A stretch of 64,000 nucleotides of DNA from Xiphydria camelus (Eukaryota; Arthropoda; Insecta; Hymenoptera; Xiphydriidae), in assembly GCA_963678675.1 (NCBI GenBank), contig OY783199.1, forward strand, positions 6,579,501-6,643,500, read 5' to 3'. Both the position numbers and the translations under genes were made by a program. The stretch's first letter is position 1; every line of letters starts with the position of its first letter. The notes beneath the pieces were generated by a model. The model did not search any database, was not told the origin of the DNA, and saw only the letters and a program-made list of their open reading frames with translations. Positions 33,360 to 43,774 of the stretch are shown here, piece by piece.

Positions 33360-34310
33360 ACTTCGCATAAATTACAGTCAGCGGTTGGCCGCGTTTTATT
33401 TTGACGAACGCGTACAAGGCACGGCGAAACTTGGAGTCAATTTCACCATCCCCGCCGACAGTAAAAGGGATTTATCCCGCAAGAGAAATAAAAGAAACAG
33501 CGCCTGTGCAACGAAGGAACGCATAAGTAAAACTTCGCGCGCGGCACGAAAAGTTCCGGAAGCAGCGGGGAAATTCCTTGAATTGCAGACCGAGCGCGCG
33601 GACGTATCCGACTAACTCCGCGATCGCAGCGCGATTGAATACTCCTAGATGCAAATGTCGCCGCCCGACGTGCCGACCCGTGCATCTCGTGTCACGGCGC
33701 ACTTATCGGAGCGGCCGGCAGAAACGATTTGCGCGCGGCGGCGGGCGCGATAACGGGCGAATCGCCGCGACGCGGATCGCGCGTAGGTGCGCATACATAT
33801 AGGCTCGTTTGTACCGATCGCCCGGCAATTGTTCGGTGATCTAGAGCGGTGGAATTATACGGGAGAGGGAAGCCCCGATTACGCCGGCATCGGATAGGTG
33901 GACGGCTGGCGGCGACGTCGGCGGCGTCTGTGGTGAGAGGAGGTCGATATCGCGGCGCGGCCACCGCCAGTCACGCCATTGTTCGGTCACTCGCGCCGCG
34001 CGCGCGTGGCTCTCGCGTGTGTGCCCTCACGAAATTGGGAAAAAATGTTAACGACCCCGGGGCGGTCGTCGGTGGAAGGAGAGAAATGGGAAAGGGTGCG
34101 TAGGGAGAGAGAGAGAGAGAGAGTGAGAGGGGGGAGGGAGGAGCGCGGCTGGGAAGACAGCTGCTGGTATAATTGAGACATCGGAGAGTCGATACGCCGC
34201 GACCGACGCGACGGTCCACGTTCTCCGTATATGTACAGCGCGGCGCATATACGGCGGCGGGCGCAGTGCATCTCTCTCTCGTAGGATTATTTTCTTACCA
34301 CTCGCAGAAG
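33360..34310. other. CpG-rich unique block
   Basis: Dense CG content and a GA run at about 34,105-34,123. Frames up to 94 codons on both strands with no domain. It could hold a promoter or untranslated exon, but no defined element is visible. Confidence 0.4.
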
Positions 34311-34372
34311 GACTTGTGCGATCCTTCACGACGTTCGTGCGAATTATACGATAATCGATTGTCCTAAAGTTA

Positions 34373-34756
34373 TACTGAGAAGAATAACACGGTTATGATG
34401 ACAAAATGCACCTGGCTAAATGAGTAGTTATTGTAACAAAAATACTAGTAAGTCGAATTAAATGTTGAGTTATTTTAACTACATGTTTTGTTAGGGTTAA
34501 AGGAATTTAATTATTCCAACAAAAATACTAGTAAGTTGAACTAAATATTTAGTTATTCTGACTACATGTTTTGTCATGGTTAAACTAATTTAATTATTCC
34601 AACAAAAATACTAGTAGGTTGAACTGAATATTTAGTTATTCTAACTACATGGTCAGTTATTCCCAATATAAATGGAGGATCCGTATTTCATCAAACGGTT
34701 TGATTATGGCCTCCAGGATTTCGATTAAATTGATCACATTATTTTTTTTCTCAGTG
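34373..34756 (+). mobile_element. MITE family A, copy A5, internally expanded
   Basis: A 384-bp copy flanked by TA at 34,371-34,372 and 34,757-34,758, inserted in G2. The uninterrupted paralogue G4 (AAAGTTTACGTTTGTTTGCC) gives the empty site and confirms a TA duplication. An internal unit starting AACAAAAATACTAGTA begins at 34,434, 34,517 and 34,600, an exact 83-bp period. Other A copies have it once, so this copy grew by tandem duplication. Confidence 0.9.
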
Positions 34757-34915
34757 TAACGTTCATTTTGCCGCATGGAACTGAAAGAATGACTACTCTT
34801 AAATACATTTTTAAATTTACATTATCCTATGATTCAAATTAATCATTGGATTTATTGTCGCGATATATTTACGAAAGCTTGTGCTGCTTGCATTGTGTGT
34901 GTGAATATATTATAG

Positions 34916-34978
34916 CACTGAGAAAAATGATATTTCGAAACTACATTTGCTACATTTGAAATACCTTTTTTCTCAGTG
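34916..34978. mobile_element. 63-bp micro-MITE
   Basis: Begins CACTGAGAAAAATGATATTT and ends AAATACCTTTTTTCTCAGTG, with both ends inverted to each other and TA at 34,979-34,980. It interrupts G2, so it is a real insertion. It carries essentially only the terminal repeats of the CACTGAG group. Confidence 0.8.
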
Positions 34979-35145
34979 TATTCAGCATTTTATTTGCATT
35001 GTTTGAAAACCATTTAATGTCATAAATATACTTGTTTGCTGAGCGCATACTCGTAAAGCCCGCAATTTTGATGATTTGAAAACCTATGTGGGCTAAAGTT
35101 GTACACAATTTACGTATATTATTATTGCATATTGGTCTATCTGGA

Positions 35146-35556
35146 GCTATTCCATGTGATTAGCTGATGGTCGCATACGATATACCGACTCGTATGCATT
35201 TTATACTAATGTCGATGTGCGTTTACCAGGGATAGTCTAGCTGCAGCAGGCTGCAAAAGTGCATCCGCTCCGAACGCGTGCCTTATCTCGCGGGAGTTAT
35301 AATAAAAATAATGGTAACGGTAGAGTGGCGTAGGCGTTCTTTTCTTTAAACCATCCTACGATGCTAAAACCTGATAGATATTAGCACGCGAGAAGCGCGT
35401 ATTTTTTACGCGTGCGATGCATCTAAGTGCATTAGATCTATGCGCTAGGCTGATATATGTAAATATTTTACAGCCGACTCGCGCGCGTGATAGCACATAA
35501 TATATACTTTTATCAACAAATAAGAGAGGCATACATACTTGAAAATCGTGACTTAC
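35146..35556. other. unique sequence left of the candidate exon
   Basis: Would be intron downstream of the donor if the minus-strand exon at 35,557 is real. No further exon recognised in it. Confidence 0.35.
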
Positions 35557-35771
35557 CGATTTCGTCCATCACTTTAGGTACTATAGCTTTAGATCGGTAT
35601 CTAATTGTTGATAATATATTGCCAGACTTACCTATAACAGAAAATAAGAAAACATTGATTAGTATGAGATTGATTATACCCATGCTATCGAATGCAAAGG
35701 TATATTCTTTCATTTCATAATTTTCATTCGTTAAAATCATAATATCATTTTCGGGGAGTAGAAATTTAATC
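35557..35771 (-). CDS. candidate exon or exon pair, unknown protein
   Basis: On the minus strand an acceptor (TTATTTTTGTATGGCAG) precedes 35,771, and a consensus donor (ATCG then GTAAGTC) follows 35,557. The frame is open between them. Two readings fit. In the first it is one 215-bp exon including a hydrophobic stretch (INLILINVFLFSVIG). In the second, 35,680-35,771 is joined to 35,557-35,631 by removing a 48-bp intron with donor GTATAATC, branch-like TACTAAT and acceptor TTTTCTGTTATAG. The phase is preserved (G plus GT gives glycine). The second piece reads KSGNILSTIRYRSK and so on to VMDEI and is open in only one frame. I do not recognise the family. A 48-bp intron is unusually short. No partner exons were found. 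Confidence 0.4.
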
Positions 35772-35993
35772 CTGCCATACAAAAATAATTGTAACATTAT
35801 TCGTATCAAAGTTGTGTGCAGTGACTTTTTGCCGAGATCGAACCGCCGTCGTTTTTAAGTTTAGCGACCGCTGTGACACAAGAGTAGTCTCGAAGCGATT
35901 TTTAAGCGTTACGATCAAGCTGGGACGCTCCTCGAGAAAAAAATAGAACATATCCTTTAATTACACTAAGAAATTCTAAGCGATTATTCTCTA

Positions 35994-36215
35994 CACTCAG
36001 AAAAATGCAGTAGATTGAACTAAATCGGCGGTTACTCTTGGGGAAATGCAGATTTAGTTACTCGGACTGATAATAATTGACTCGAATGAACTACAGCCTG
36101 TTTCCTTCAATTAGCCGTTAATCGTTAAAGCCAATTTATCAATCGAAGCAGATAATTCGGCATTTCCCCACCCGTAAACGCTGATTGAATTGAATATAAA
36201 ATTTGTTTCTCAGTA
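35994..36215 (+). mobile_element. MITE family B, copy B1
   Basis: A 222-bp element flanked by TA at 35,992-35,993 and 36,216-36,217. Left end CACTCAGAAAAATGCAGTAG, right end TTTGTTTCTCAGTA. Landmarks: AACTAAATCGGCGGTTACT, GACTCGAATGAACTACA, TTAGCCGTTAATCGTTA, CATTTCCCCACCCGTAAACG. Confidence 0.85.
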
Positions 36216-36226
36216 TACGTTACGTA

Positions 36227-36454
36227 CATCGGGAGGAAAATGTAGTAACTTGGACTGAATCGACGGTTACAGGTGAGAGGTCAATACAGATCTAGTTACT
36301 TGGATTAATAATTGACTCGAATGAACTACAACCCTTTTCCTTCACATAGCCGTTAATCATTATAACCAAATTTATTAGACGGATCAATTAATTCTACATT
36401 CCCCCACCGGTATAAATACAGATTTAATTGAATATACCATTTTTTCTCTGAGTG
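36227..36454 (+). mobile_element. MITE family B, copy B2
   Basis: A second B copy in the same orientation only 11 bp downstream of B1, flanked by TA at 36,225-36,226 and 36,455-36,456. Left terminus changed to CATCGGGAGGAAAATGTAG; right terminus TTTTTTCTCTGAGTG. The same internal landmarks as B1 are present. Confidence 0.8.
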
Positions 36455-36456
36455 TA

Positions 36457-37572
36457 CAACGTCACACTGGTTAATTTTCCCCTTCCTCGTACATATAAAA
36501 TGTAATTTACGAACGAAAAGCTAATAAAGAAATCGTCTTTGAAATATTTCTAGGAACCAGTTGATATCCTACAGATTTCCCACGCATTTTCCACTGAATA
36601 ATTACAACGGATGTACCGTCACCTCATTCTCCTCGAAATATAACACACCCGTCGACAAAGACATTTCACTCCGGTTTTTTCGAATTAGCCGACAATATCG
36701 GCGAGCGTGGTAAACGCGGCTTAACGCGGCGCGAAGCGAGGCGTGAAATGCCAGTTCACGTCCACACGCGGCGTCTCCTTTGTCTTCGGTAGGGCGGTCA
36801 CGCGCCCGGAACCTCGAGGGCTCCTCTCTTTTACGCCTTGATATCTATTCCATGCCGGCAATAAAATGCTCGCCTCACCTTTTCGACTCTTCTTATACCG
36901 GGCGGTTTTTGTTATTCAACGCGTGCACCACCACCGTAAAGGACGTGACGATCGGGCGGGAATTTGAAATATTCCGCCATCCGCCCTCCCGCGAGGGCTT
37001 CGCCCCGTCTAACCGCGTTCGAGCGAGGACTACTAGAGAGATACGCTAGATAAGATTTTCGAGCACCCGAATCATCCGCGCCTGGAAGAGCCGGAATAAG
37101 GGTGCCGCCGCTTCTTTCGGGTGAGCTTTTCGCTGCTTCGATTGGGGAGGATATCTGGTGCACCAAATACAGACACCCCATAGGCGCGAGCATAAATATT
37201 ATTCCGTCGATGGTTGAGCCTATTCGTGGTGCTCCGTGAGACCCTTGCGTGGCGTCGCGTGCTCCGAGGGAGTACGACGGTTTTATTTAGTACTTCATTT
37301 AACTTCGGTGAGATCGGTGTACCTTTTTGTGTACGCACATGTTCAAGTTTGTAGGGAAAACGCATTCAGACGTTAAGGGTAGGAGACGAGGGTGTGGGAT
37401 TTTCACTCGTTCAAATATAAATTATCTGTACAAATCACATGTTTCTATTTTTCTGCTTTATTTCGAGTATACGCTGTATGATACGCGATAGTCGTATTTC
37501 AATCCTACTTTGCATTATAAGTAGTAACCAAAGTGCAGTATAAGTACACTGAATATTAAGCGAGAAGTTACT
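36457..37572. other. unique sequence, CpG-rich from 36,650 to 37,280
   Basis: Frames of 89-97 codons on both strands show no domain. No gene supported. Confidence 0.45.
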
Positions 37573-38160
37573 ATCCAGATAGACTTGTATGATCGTCACG
37601 ACATTCATACAAACTGCAATAATTGATCGTTGTAAGCTTTAGGTTTATTTTGCTGCATGGATTTAAAAAAAAATAACTGTTCTTATATAAATTGTTACGT
37701 TTATATTATAGTTCCTAAACTACATATTTATATTGAGATAACTATAGGTATATGTAGTTGGCCGCCCCAAGAGGTTGCTAAAATTTGTTCTAAGTGTAGA
37801 CACCCAAATAGATGTATGTAATTGTCACGATATTCCCATAAACTATAATAAAATAATAAATCGTTCTAAAGTTTACGTTTGTTTGCCGCATGAACTTGAA
37901 AAAATAAGTAGGTACCCTTAAATAAATTCTTAAACTTACATTACAGTATGATTCAAATTAATCGTAGTATTTATTGTAACAAAATATTTACGAAAGATTG
38001 TTCTTATTTGTATTATTATATTATTTTGAAATCATTTGATATCACAAATGTGCTTGTTCAATGATGACTTATAAAGCGCACAACCTTGATGCATCTGATG
38101 AACCAAAATACTACCTAAAATTGCTGTACAATTTACATACATTTGTCTATCTGTGTAGTT
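37573..38160 (+). mobile_element. repeat family G, copies G3 and G4 in tandem
   Basis: G3 (37,573-37,718) has the G left part (AGACTTGTATGATCGTCACG, TTTTGCTGCATGGATTT) and then breaks off. An F-like end (ATATTTATATTGAG to TTCTAAGTGTA) occupies about 37,719-37,797. G4 (37,798-38,160) is the most complete G copy: ACACCCAAATAGATG, TTTGTTTGCCGCATGAACTT, GATTCAAATTAATCG, TATTTACGAAAGATTG, ATTTTGAAATCATTTGATAT, ATTTGTCTATCTGTGTAG. Confidence 0.7.
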
Positions 38161-39238
38161 AGCATTTTTTAAAACATCCGCGATTTCGTCTTTTTTTCGA
38201 AAGACGAAATAAAAATACCCCACTTTTTATAGGAAAATTTACTAGCTCTTTTCCTCCCACATTTATTTATTCATATAATAAGAAATTAAGGCATCCATTC
38301 CTACAAATTTTCAATAGAAATAATATAATTATTTCCGAATATCTGCTGCAGCACGCCTATCTCCATTTAATTCACCTGAATTTCGAAAAAGATTCATTTC
38401 TCTCGTCATTTCAGACGCATGTTTCATCGCGCGTTGTCTACACCGCCATATGGGCCACGCGCATCAAATATGTTTATACGTTAAACGGACTTACGCCCAC
38501 CCCGTCGATGTATCCAATTATTACCAAACACCGTGTTACGAGACAATTACGCTCGGGACAACCGCGACAGCTGGGGAAACATTAAAACGCTACCGCGCGC
38601 GGCTAGCACGAAGGGGTACCATCCACCTATTCCGTCGGCACCAGCAGTCGGGTATCCACGCTGCTTCATATCCGGAGTCAAACTGCGCGGAACGGCCTGA
38701 AAGCCTAGGGCGGGGACCTAGGGATCCGCCGAACCAAATTCAGGATATTGAGGTCTGCTAATAACTCCGTTCGTTCCTGTCTCCGCGCACGTGATATTGC
38801 GTGGGGGACAGAGTAGGACGTCGGTGCGGGGGAGGAGGGACTTGTCTCTTTGACGAGTTTACAGGTACACTTCTATTTGTCGCATTCGTTCCTGCACTCG
38901 CCTCGACGCATCCGGAGCATAAAACATGATGCGCCGCTCGAAGGGCTGCTCCGTTTTCCATTTCATCTCGTTTCATTTCATTCGTTCCTTTGCAATCCGA
39001 GCCAGACGCGCAGCTTGCGGTGAGGATATAAGGATGCGGATTGAAAATAACGTTCGTATTAAATTGTGTTGTGGGTAGGAAGGCAAAAGGTGGAACAAAC
39101 ATTTGTTTGTTGTGGGATTAATTTCTTATGGAGTGTTCAGTAAATTGGACGGCAGAAAGTAGAGTACTCTGGGGATGAATTCTCAACGTGTTGTCTATTA
39201 AATTACGAGTGCATGGTACACAAAGTAGAATGCAAGTA
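38161..39238. other. unique sequence, CpG-rich from 38,430 to 38,960
   Basis: Frames of 103 and 114 codons on opposite strands without domains. No gene supported. Confidence 0.45.
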
Positions 39239-39491
39239 CACTTAGAAAACCGTTTATCAATAATTAATAAATCTAATTTCAAATACGGCGAAGTGAATAT
39301 TTTGTTAGGACAAGAAAATACATGCTAATTATTAAAACCTTTATTTCATTCAAACGGCTGTCTCAAAGGATTAAATCGTGCCAAATGAATATCGTGTAAT
39401 AGTTAACGAATATTTACTAGATTTAATTAAATATTTATCATTATCGTTAATTATAACATTTATTAACTACATATAAACGGTTTTCTCAGTG
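39239..39491 (+). mobile_element. MITE family S, copy S2
   Basis: A 253-bp element flanked by TA at 39,237-39,238 and 39,492-39,493. Ends are CACTTAGAAAACCGTTTAT and ATAAACGGTTTTCTCAGTG, good inverted repeats. It contains CAAATACGGCGAAGTGAATA and TTGTTAGGACAAGAAAATA. Reference copy for family S; a CACNNAGA-type end with TA. Confidence 0.85.
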
Positions 39492-39493
39492 TA

Positions 39494-40090
39494 GTTATGA
39501 TAAATATAGAAGAAATGAGTGAAAAGGGGAAAAAGCTCATTTCTTTATCGCCCTTCATTCCGTCCGACGTTACACGGAAATACACGCCGATCGAGAGATT
39601 GCTCCGCGTTCGATTTGATTTGGTTTGGCTCGTCGCGTGCGAGGCGAGTCAGACTCGTGCGGAGGGTGCGCGTTTGATCCGCTGCGTGCACGGGGCGTGG
39701 GCAATAAGAGAGACGTTATGCATGGCATGGCGTGCGTGTCAGACGGTCTAAGCGGATTACCCTCTCGGTACTCGGCGCTCGTGGGAAACAAGGCGGTGCA
39801 CAGGATCACCGAGTGGCCCCCGTACGTCCGTGTGCCGAGTGTTTATACGTGCGCGTCTCGTATACGCGCCCCGTGTGCGAGGTATGGTAGCCACACACCT
39901 AAGTAACGTTAATAACCCTCGTTTTATTTCGAACTCGACTCACGCCGCCCGCAAACAGCGACCGCGAGATTCGATATACATGGTCCCCTTTCCCACAAGG
40001 TCATCCCCCTGGAAAGGACATCCCCTGAAGTTGTTACATTTTCACTGGCAAGTATAATCAACGATGCGATCGCGAGGGTGGAAGATATCG
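39494..40090. other. CpG-rich unique sequence
   Basis: No recognised element or gene; short overlapping frames only. Confidence 0.45.
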
Positions 40091-40616
40091 CAGTGAAAAC
40101 AAAAACTTAGTCAATTTTAACAAAACCCTGGAGATGATAAACAAACCGTTTGGTGAAATATGCACTGATAATGAGAAAAATCGTAAGCAGAGCAATTGTT
40201 TTATTCGACTAAATTGCATTTGAAGCAACGAATATTTTATCCAATCCACTACGATTTGATTGAATCAGATAAACTTTAGCTAAATCAAGTAATATTTATT
40301 TGGAAACGTGTCGAATGTCTCTAGTTAAATATTGTTCGATTTAATTAAATTTTACTTCATTCTACTAAGCAATAGTTATTGGAATAAAATATTCATTTTT
40401 TCAAACTTAAATGAATCGAACCATTGCTCTCCCTCGGATTATTCTCAGTGTGAACCCTCCATCTGTTCGGTTAAGACACTTTTCCGTTACAATAACTAAA
40501 TATTTGATTAGAATAACTAAATGTTTGGTCCATCTGACCAGCATTTTGATCAGAATAACTAAATGTGTTTAACTAGATGTATTTCGTCATTTTAATCTAA
40601 TAATTTTTCTCGATAC
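40091..40616 (-). mobile_element. MITE family A, copy A6, split by Z
   Basis: Left piece 40,091-40,162 (AACTTAGTCAATTTTAACAA, AACAAACCGTTTGGTGAAAT) and right piece 40,451-40,616 (CCCTCCATCTGTTCGGTTA, repeated AGAATAACTAAAT, AACTAGATGTATTTCGTCAT) make one reverse-orientation A element. Element Z separates them at the GGATCCTCC block. Confidence 0.75.
40163..40450. mobile_element. 288-bp MITE Z inserted in A6
   Basis: Left end CACTGATAATGAGAAAAAT, right end GGATTATTCTCAGTG. The sequence just inside (GCAGAGCAATTGTT at the left) is inverted at the right (AACCATTGCTCTCC). Interior AT-rich, non-coding. Both sides show TG where other family members show TA. Confidence 0.7.
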
Positions 40617-41107
40617 CTGACTTAAAATAATAATATACGGGAAGCTGAATTTAGTGGTAGCAATTACAAGAAAAAAAAAACATTCCGCAATGCATTTCCC
40701 GAGATTATGCGTATCGCGGGAGCTCTGGAACACAGAATCGACCTCGCGTATACCTAATCCGTCGCGCATCAACGGAGGAAAAGTCGCGATTCGGCCGTTT
40801 TATTGCGGGACGATACGAGCGACGTCGAATAAACCGCGTTTCGAATCTTCGTCGTTCCGGGGTTCTAAAAATCGAGTCCCGAACTTTACGACCGAGGAAC
40901 GCGCATCTTGCAGGATATTCTTCGTAAGCAATTCGTTCGCCGAAGCCTCACGGGGATTGCATCGAGAGCACGGTGGATGTCTGCCACACGGGGCATCGAT
41001 TTCAAGAGATCGTAACTTCGTCGCGTCACACCGCAAGCACAGCGTATAACGCGTAAGGATTTCTTTGTGGGAAAAAAAAAATTGAAATTCGAGTAATCAC
41101 AGGAATA
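40617..41107. other. unique sequence
   Basis: The 131-codon plus frame (40,654-41,049) has no domain and a competing minus frame. Not called. Confidence 0.45.
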
Positions 41108-41633
41108 CTGATGTGGCAAATTTTACTTTTTGTGATAAAATAGGCGCATATAAGGGTCTTTGGATGGTCCTATGCTGAAGGACGAAAAGACTCGTGAAGA
41201 CCGGCGATTCACAATTTCGATTTTGGATCGCAAGAAGCAGTTAAAGACTGATTATCCTCACAGGCGATAGAGTTCCATGACTTCGGTATACAAAAGCTTG
41301 TAGAACGTCATGACAAATGTTTATACAGAAATGGAAACTATGTAGAAAAATAAAGAAAGGTGTAAGGAATTAAGTAAAAAAAAGTTTTTTGAAAAAATCT
41401 GTGATGGTTTATTTTTTATAAGAAATCGAACTTTACTTTCCGAATAACCCTCGTATAATACAAAGTTCAGTTTACTTCGACTGCTCATTTTGCCCCGATT
41501 TACCTTAAATTGCAACGTAAACTATCACAATTTAATATGCTTTCGGGAGAAAAATTACTTTACCACACAATGAAAACAGCTGAAAATCTCTGTCTCCTTT
41601 TTTTACCATGTACGCAGTAAAATATACCATTCC
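41108..41633 (-). mobile_element. MITE family D, copy D3, interrupted by mariner
   Basis: Left piece 41,108-41,180 (AATTTTACTTTTTGTG, GGTCTTTGGATGGTCCTATG) and right piece about 41,506-41,633 (AACTATCACAATTTAATATG, TTTCGGGAGAAAAATTAC, AACAGCTGAAAATC, CGCAGTAAAATATACC) are reverse-orientation D. The interval between them holds a truncated mariner and about 50 bp of unassigned sequence. Confidence 0.65.
41181..41453 (+). pseudogene. mariner transposase C-terminal remnant plus 3' end
   Basis: A frame starting near 41,201 and ending at the TAA at 41,348-41,350 reads EAVKD, stop (TGA), LSSQAIEFHDFGIQKLVERH, then DKCLYRNGNYVEK and stop. Established family knowledge: mariner transposases end with a segment of this form, with Trp where the TGA now stands, then G-I-x-K-L-x-x-R and a final G-x-Y. 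Upstream, RRFT lies in another frame, so a frameshift is likely. The 3' end is an inverted terminal repeat whose reverse reads CGAGGGTTATTCGGAAAGTA, adjoining TA at 41,454-41,455. The catalytic domain and 5' end are missing. It is dead and truncated inside D3. Confidence 0.75.
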
Positions 41634-42170
41634 AGGTCTCTCTGCGAAAGTTCTTAAGCTCGTCATTACTCGAGCTACGTCAAAGCCTAGTGAAAATCCA
41701 AATTAAATCGATACAGGATAATATGATATCGAGCCATATCCACCCGTCATGCCGGGAGGGGGGATCCGACTGGCACGGAGTTTAGCGCTATAATATAGAT
41801 TTTACTCGTTATTTCCGCGCAGGCATACGGGTACCTACATATATAGACGGATATATGTAGGTACGCTATGAATTCTGCTCCATAGGTATATCTACTTAAG
41901 CTTCAACAGCCCCTTCGTAAAGCGTTTCCTTAATTAAACCCATCGATTCACGGACCGATTAGATTGCGCTGTGGAAAATGTCTCTTCCATCGGATTCTCC
42001 TCGCAGTTTCCCCCTCCCTTCGCGATTATGGATAGGGCTAATTCGGGAGAGGAGGAAATAGGGGCTAATTTGCTTCATTGCATTGTAATAGTTTACGTAA
42101 TTAGCAGTTTTACTATAAGACTAAATATCTCACATGAGATATATATATATATACGTTTATATATAAACGT
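41634..42170. other. unique sequence with an AT palindrome
   Basis: An 18-bp palindrome ACGTTTATATATAAACGT ends at about 42,170. Nothing else recognised. Confidence 0.45.
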
Positions 42171-42370
42171 GAAATAAACGCCTCAGTTGAAGTGTGAGTT
42201 TAAACTCGATTATCTTGAAAATAATTGGAGGTATCAAAAAAACGTTTCAATAAAAAATATTTATCTATATTTTTACTATAATAAAGCTGTTCTCGATTTT
42301 TTCACATATCTCCACCGTATCTTGAGGTAATCGCGTTAAAAGTTAAACGGGAATTTAGGGCATTTCTTCA
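42171..42370 (+). mobile_element. repeat family X, copy X1
   Basis: Collinear with X2 (54,369-54,583): AAATAAACGCCTC, ATTATCTTGAAAATAATTGG, ATATTTATCTATATTTTTAC, CATATCTCCACCGTATCTTG. The central parts form an imperfect palindrome. Ends unknown. Confidence 0.6.
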
Positions 42371-42606
42371 AACGGAAAAAAGTAAATCGTAGCCTTTACA
42401 AAGTTTTGTAGTAAATTTCGAGACAAAGCCAATCTATTGTTACGATGACTACAATTTTTGTAAAAATTATAGTAAAATTTGTAGAAATTGCAAGCGTTCC
42501 TGTATGTTTTAATAAAATACTAGTTATCATAATACTAAATTGGCCTTGCCCCTAAAATTTATTTCAAACTTTGTAAATGCTACGATTTATTTTTTTTTCC
42601 TTGCAG
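42371..42606. mobile_element. MITE AH with T-rich terminus
   Basis: Inverted repeats of about 60 bp: left AAAGTAAATCGTAGCCTTTA continuing through GTTTTGTAG to AAAGCCAA, right TTGGCCTTGCCCC continuing to AAATGCTACGATTTAT. The right terminus TTTTTTTTTCCTTGCAG looks like a splice acceptor but is the mirror of the left terminus. Single copy here. Confidence 0.7.
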
Positions 42607-43774
42607 CTCCTACCCTATGTCCGAAGGAACGTTCCACTATGAAATTGATGCCATTTAAATTAAGAGCAAGTAGGTACATATCCAAAGAAATTAACAGAAT
42701 CCAAATTGGAGCAACTTTTATCTCGCGTACATCGCCAAGCGGTGAGTAATGAGAAAATAAGAATGCAATAGCTCGACTACATCGTATATATCCGTGGCAG
42801 GATTGCGGCGAGAGAGATACGGATTTGAATACCGCTGCTCTCCGGCCCTCCCCCATTCCGACCCACGATACGGTGAGGGGGAGGAGAGGGCCCCGAGGTG
42901 AAATACGATTTCGTTTAAGGGCTGTAAATTAAACGCTGTAAATTAGAAGCGGGTTCGCGGAAGGGCTGGATGAAATTTGTTGGTCGGATCTTTGGAGAGA
43001 GGCTCTCTCTTTCTCCCACGTTCCTCCGCTCTCTTTGGACACACCGGCTGAACTTCGAAACTCCTTGCCGGGGCAAAAAGAGAGATGGTGGGAGGAGGTA
43101 GCGAATTCTGTAGAGGAAGGGAGGGAAAAGGAACGCGAGAGAGGATCGCGCTACGAGTACTTCGGGCTTATGAAGGACTCTCGGTGTGGAGGCCATGATT
43201 AGAAAACAAATATTCCTCTACTTCCCCGCCTTTCGGCGTACCGATATACATAGATATAAAAGACCGACGGGAGAAAGTGGAGCAGGAGGAGCGATAGAGT
43301 CTCGGGGATGCGATGTAATACTGAAAACTGTAATAAGCACGACCTGTCTGCCACGACCCCGGTATTTCCAGTAATGAATCCCTCGGGCCGCCCGCGCGCG
43401 TGTATTTGGTATGCGGCGCCCGACTCGCGGCGTGAACTCCCGACCGCTGATTTAAATTTATCAGAATTACACTTCGCGCATCGAAAGGCTCCTTCGATTT
43501 CACCGCGAAGTGGTCGACCGTGCTCCCCTTCGCCGTATCATCGCTGCGCCACCCTTCGCGCGATATCGAGACCCCGCCGAGGAGGAGGAGTACGCGATTC
43601 GCCGTTGGGAATTCCTCCTCGCCCTCCGCGGAGGAGCGTGGCAAGGATTGAAAATGCGCCCTACCCGTTGTTCGATACGGGGAAGCAAATGCGCGGCCGA
43701 TTTTTCTTTCGCCGACGAAGCGGGCGACGAAATAGTTTTTTTTTCAAGTGAAATGTTTCGAAAGATTTGTTATA
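42607..43774. other. unique sequence, CpG-rich from 42,840
   Basis: Begins with 135 bp that are open in one frame and end in GTGAGT (see rejected items). Frames of 147 and 158 codons at 43,168-43,751 are on opposite strands and have no domain. No gene supported. Confidence 0.45.

Larger units (their letters stand above)
34311..35145 (+). mobile_element. repeat family G, copy G2, with two insertions
   Basis: Left piece 34,311-34,370 (AGGACTTGTGCGATC, CACGACGTTCGTGCGAATTA, TGTCCTAAAGT) and right piece from 34,759 (ACGTTCATTTTGCCGCATGG, TTTACATTATCCTATGATTC, TATATTTACGAAAGCTTGTG, AAACCATTTAATGTCATAAA) are collinear with G4. A5 and a 63-bp micro-element are inserted in it. About 385 bp without insertions. 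Confidence 0.75.

Noticed and set aside
42607..42741. apparent internal exon with a strong acceptor and GTGAGT donor
   Set aside because: The acceptor and its pyrimidine tract are the terminal inverted repeat of MITE AH. Kept only as a speculative finding, not as a gene.
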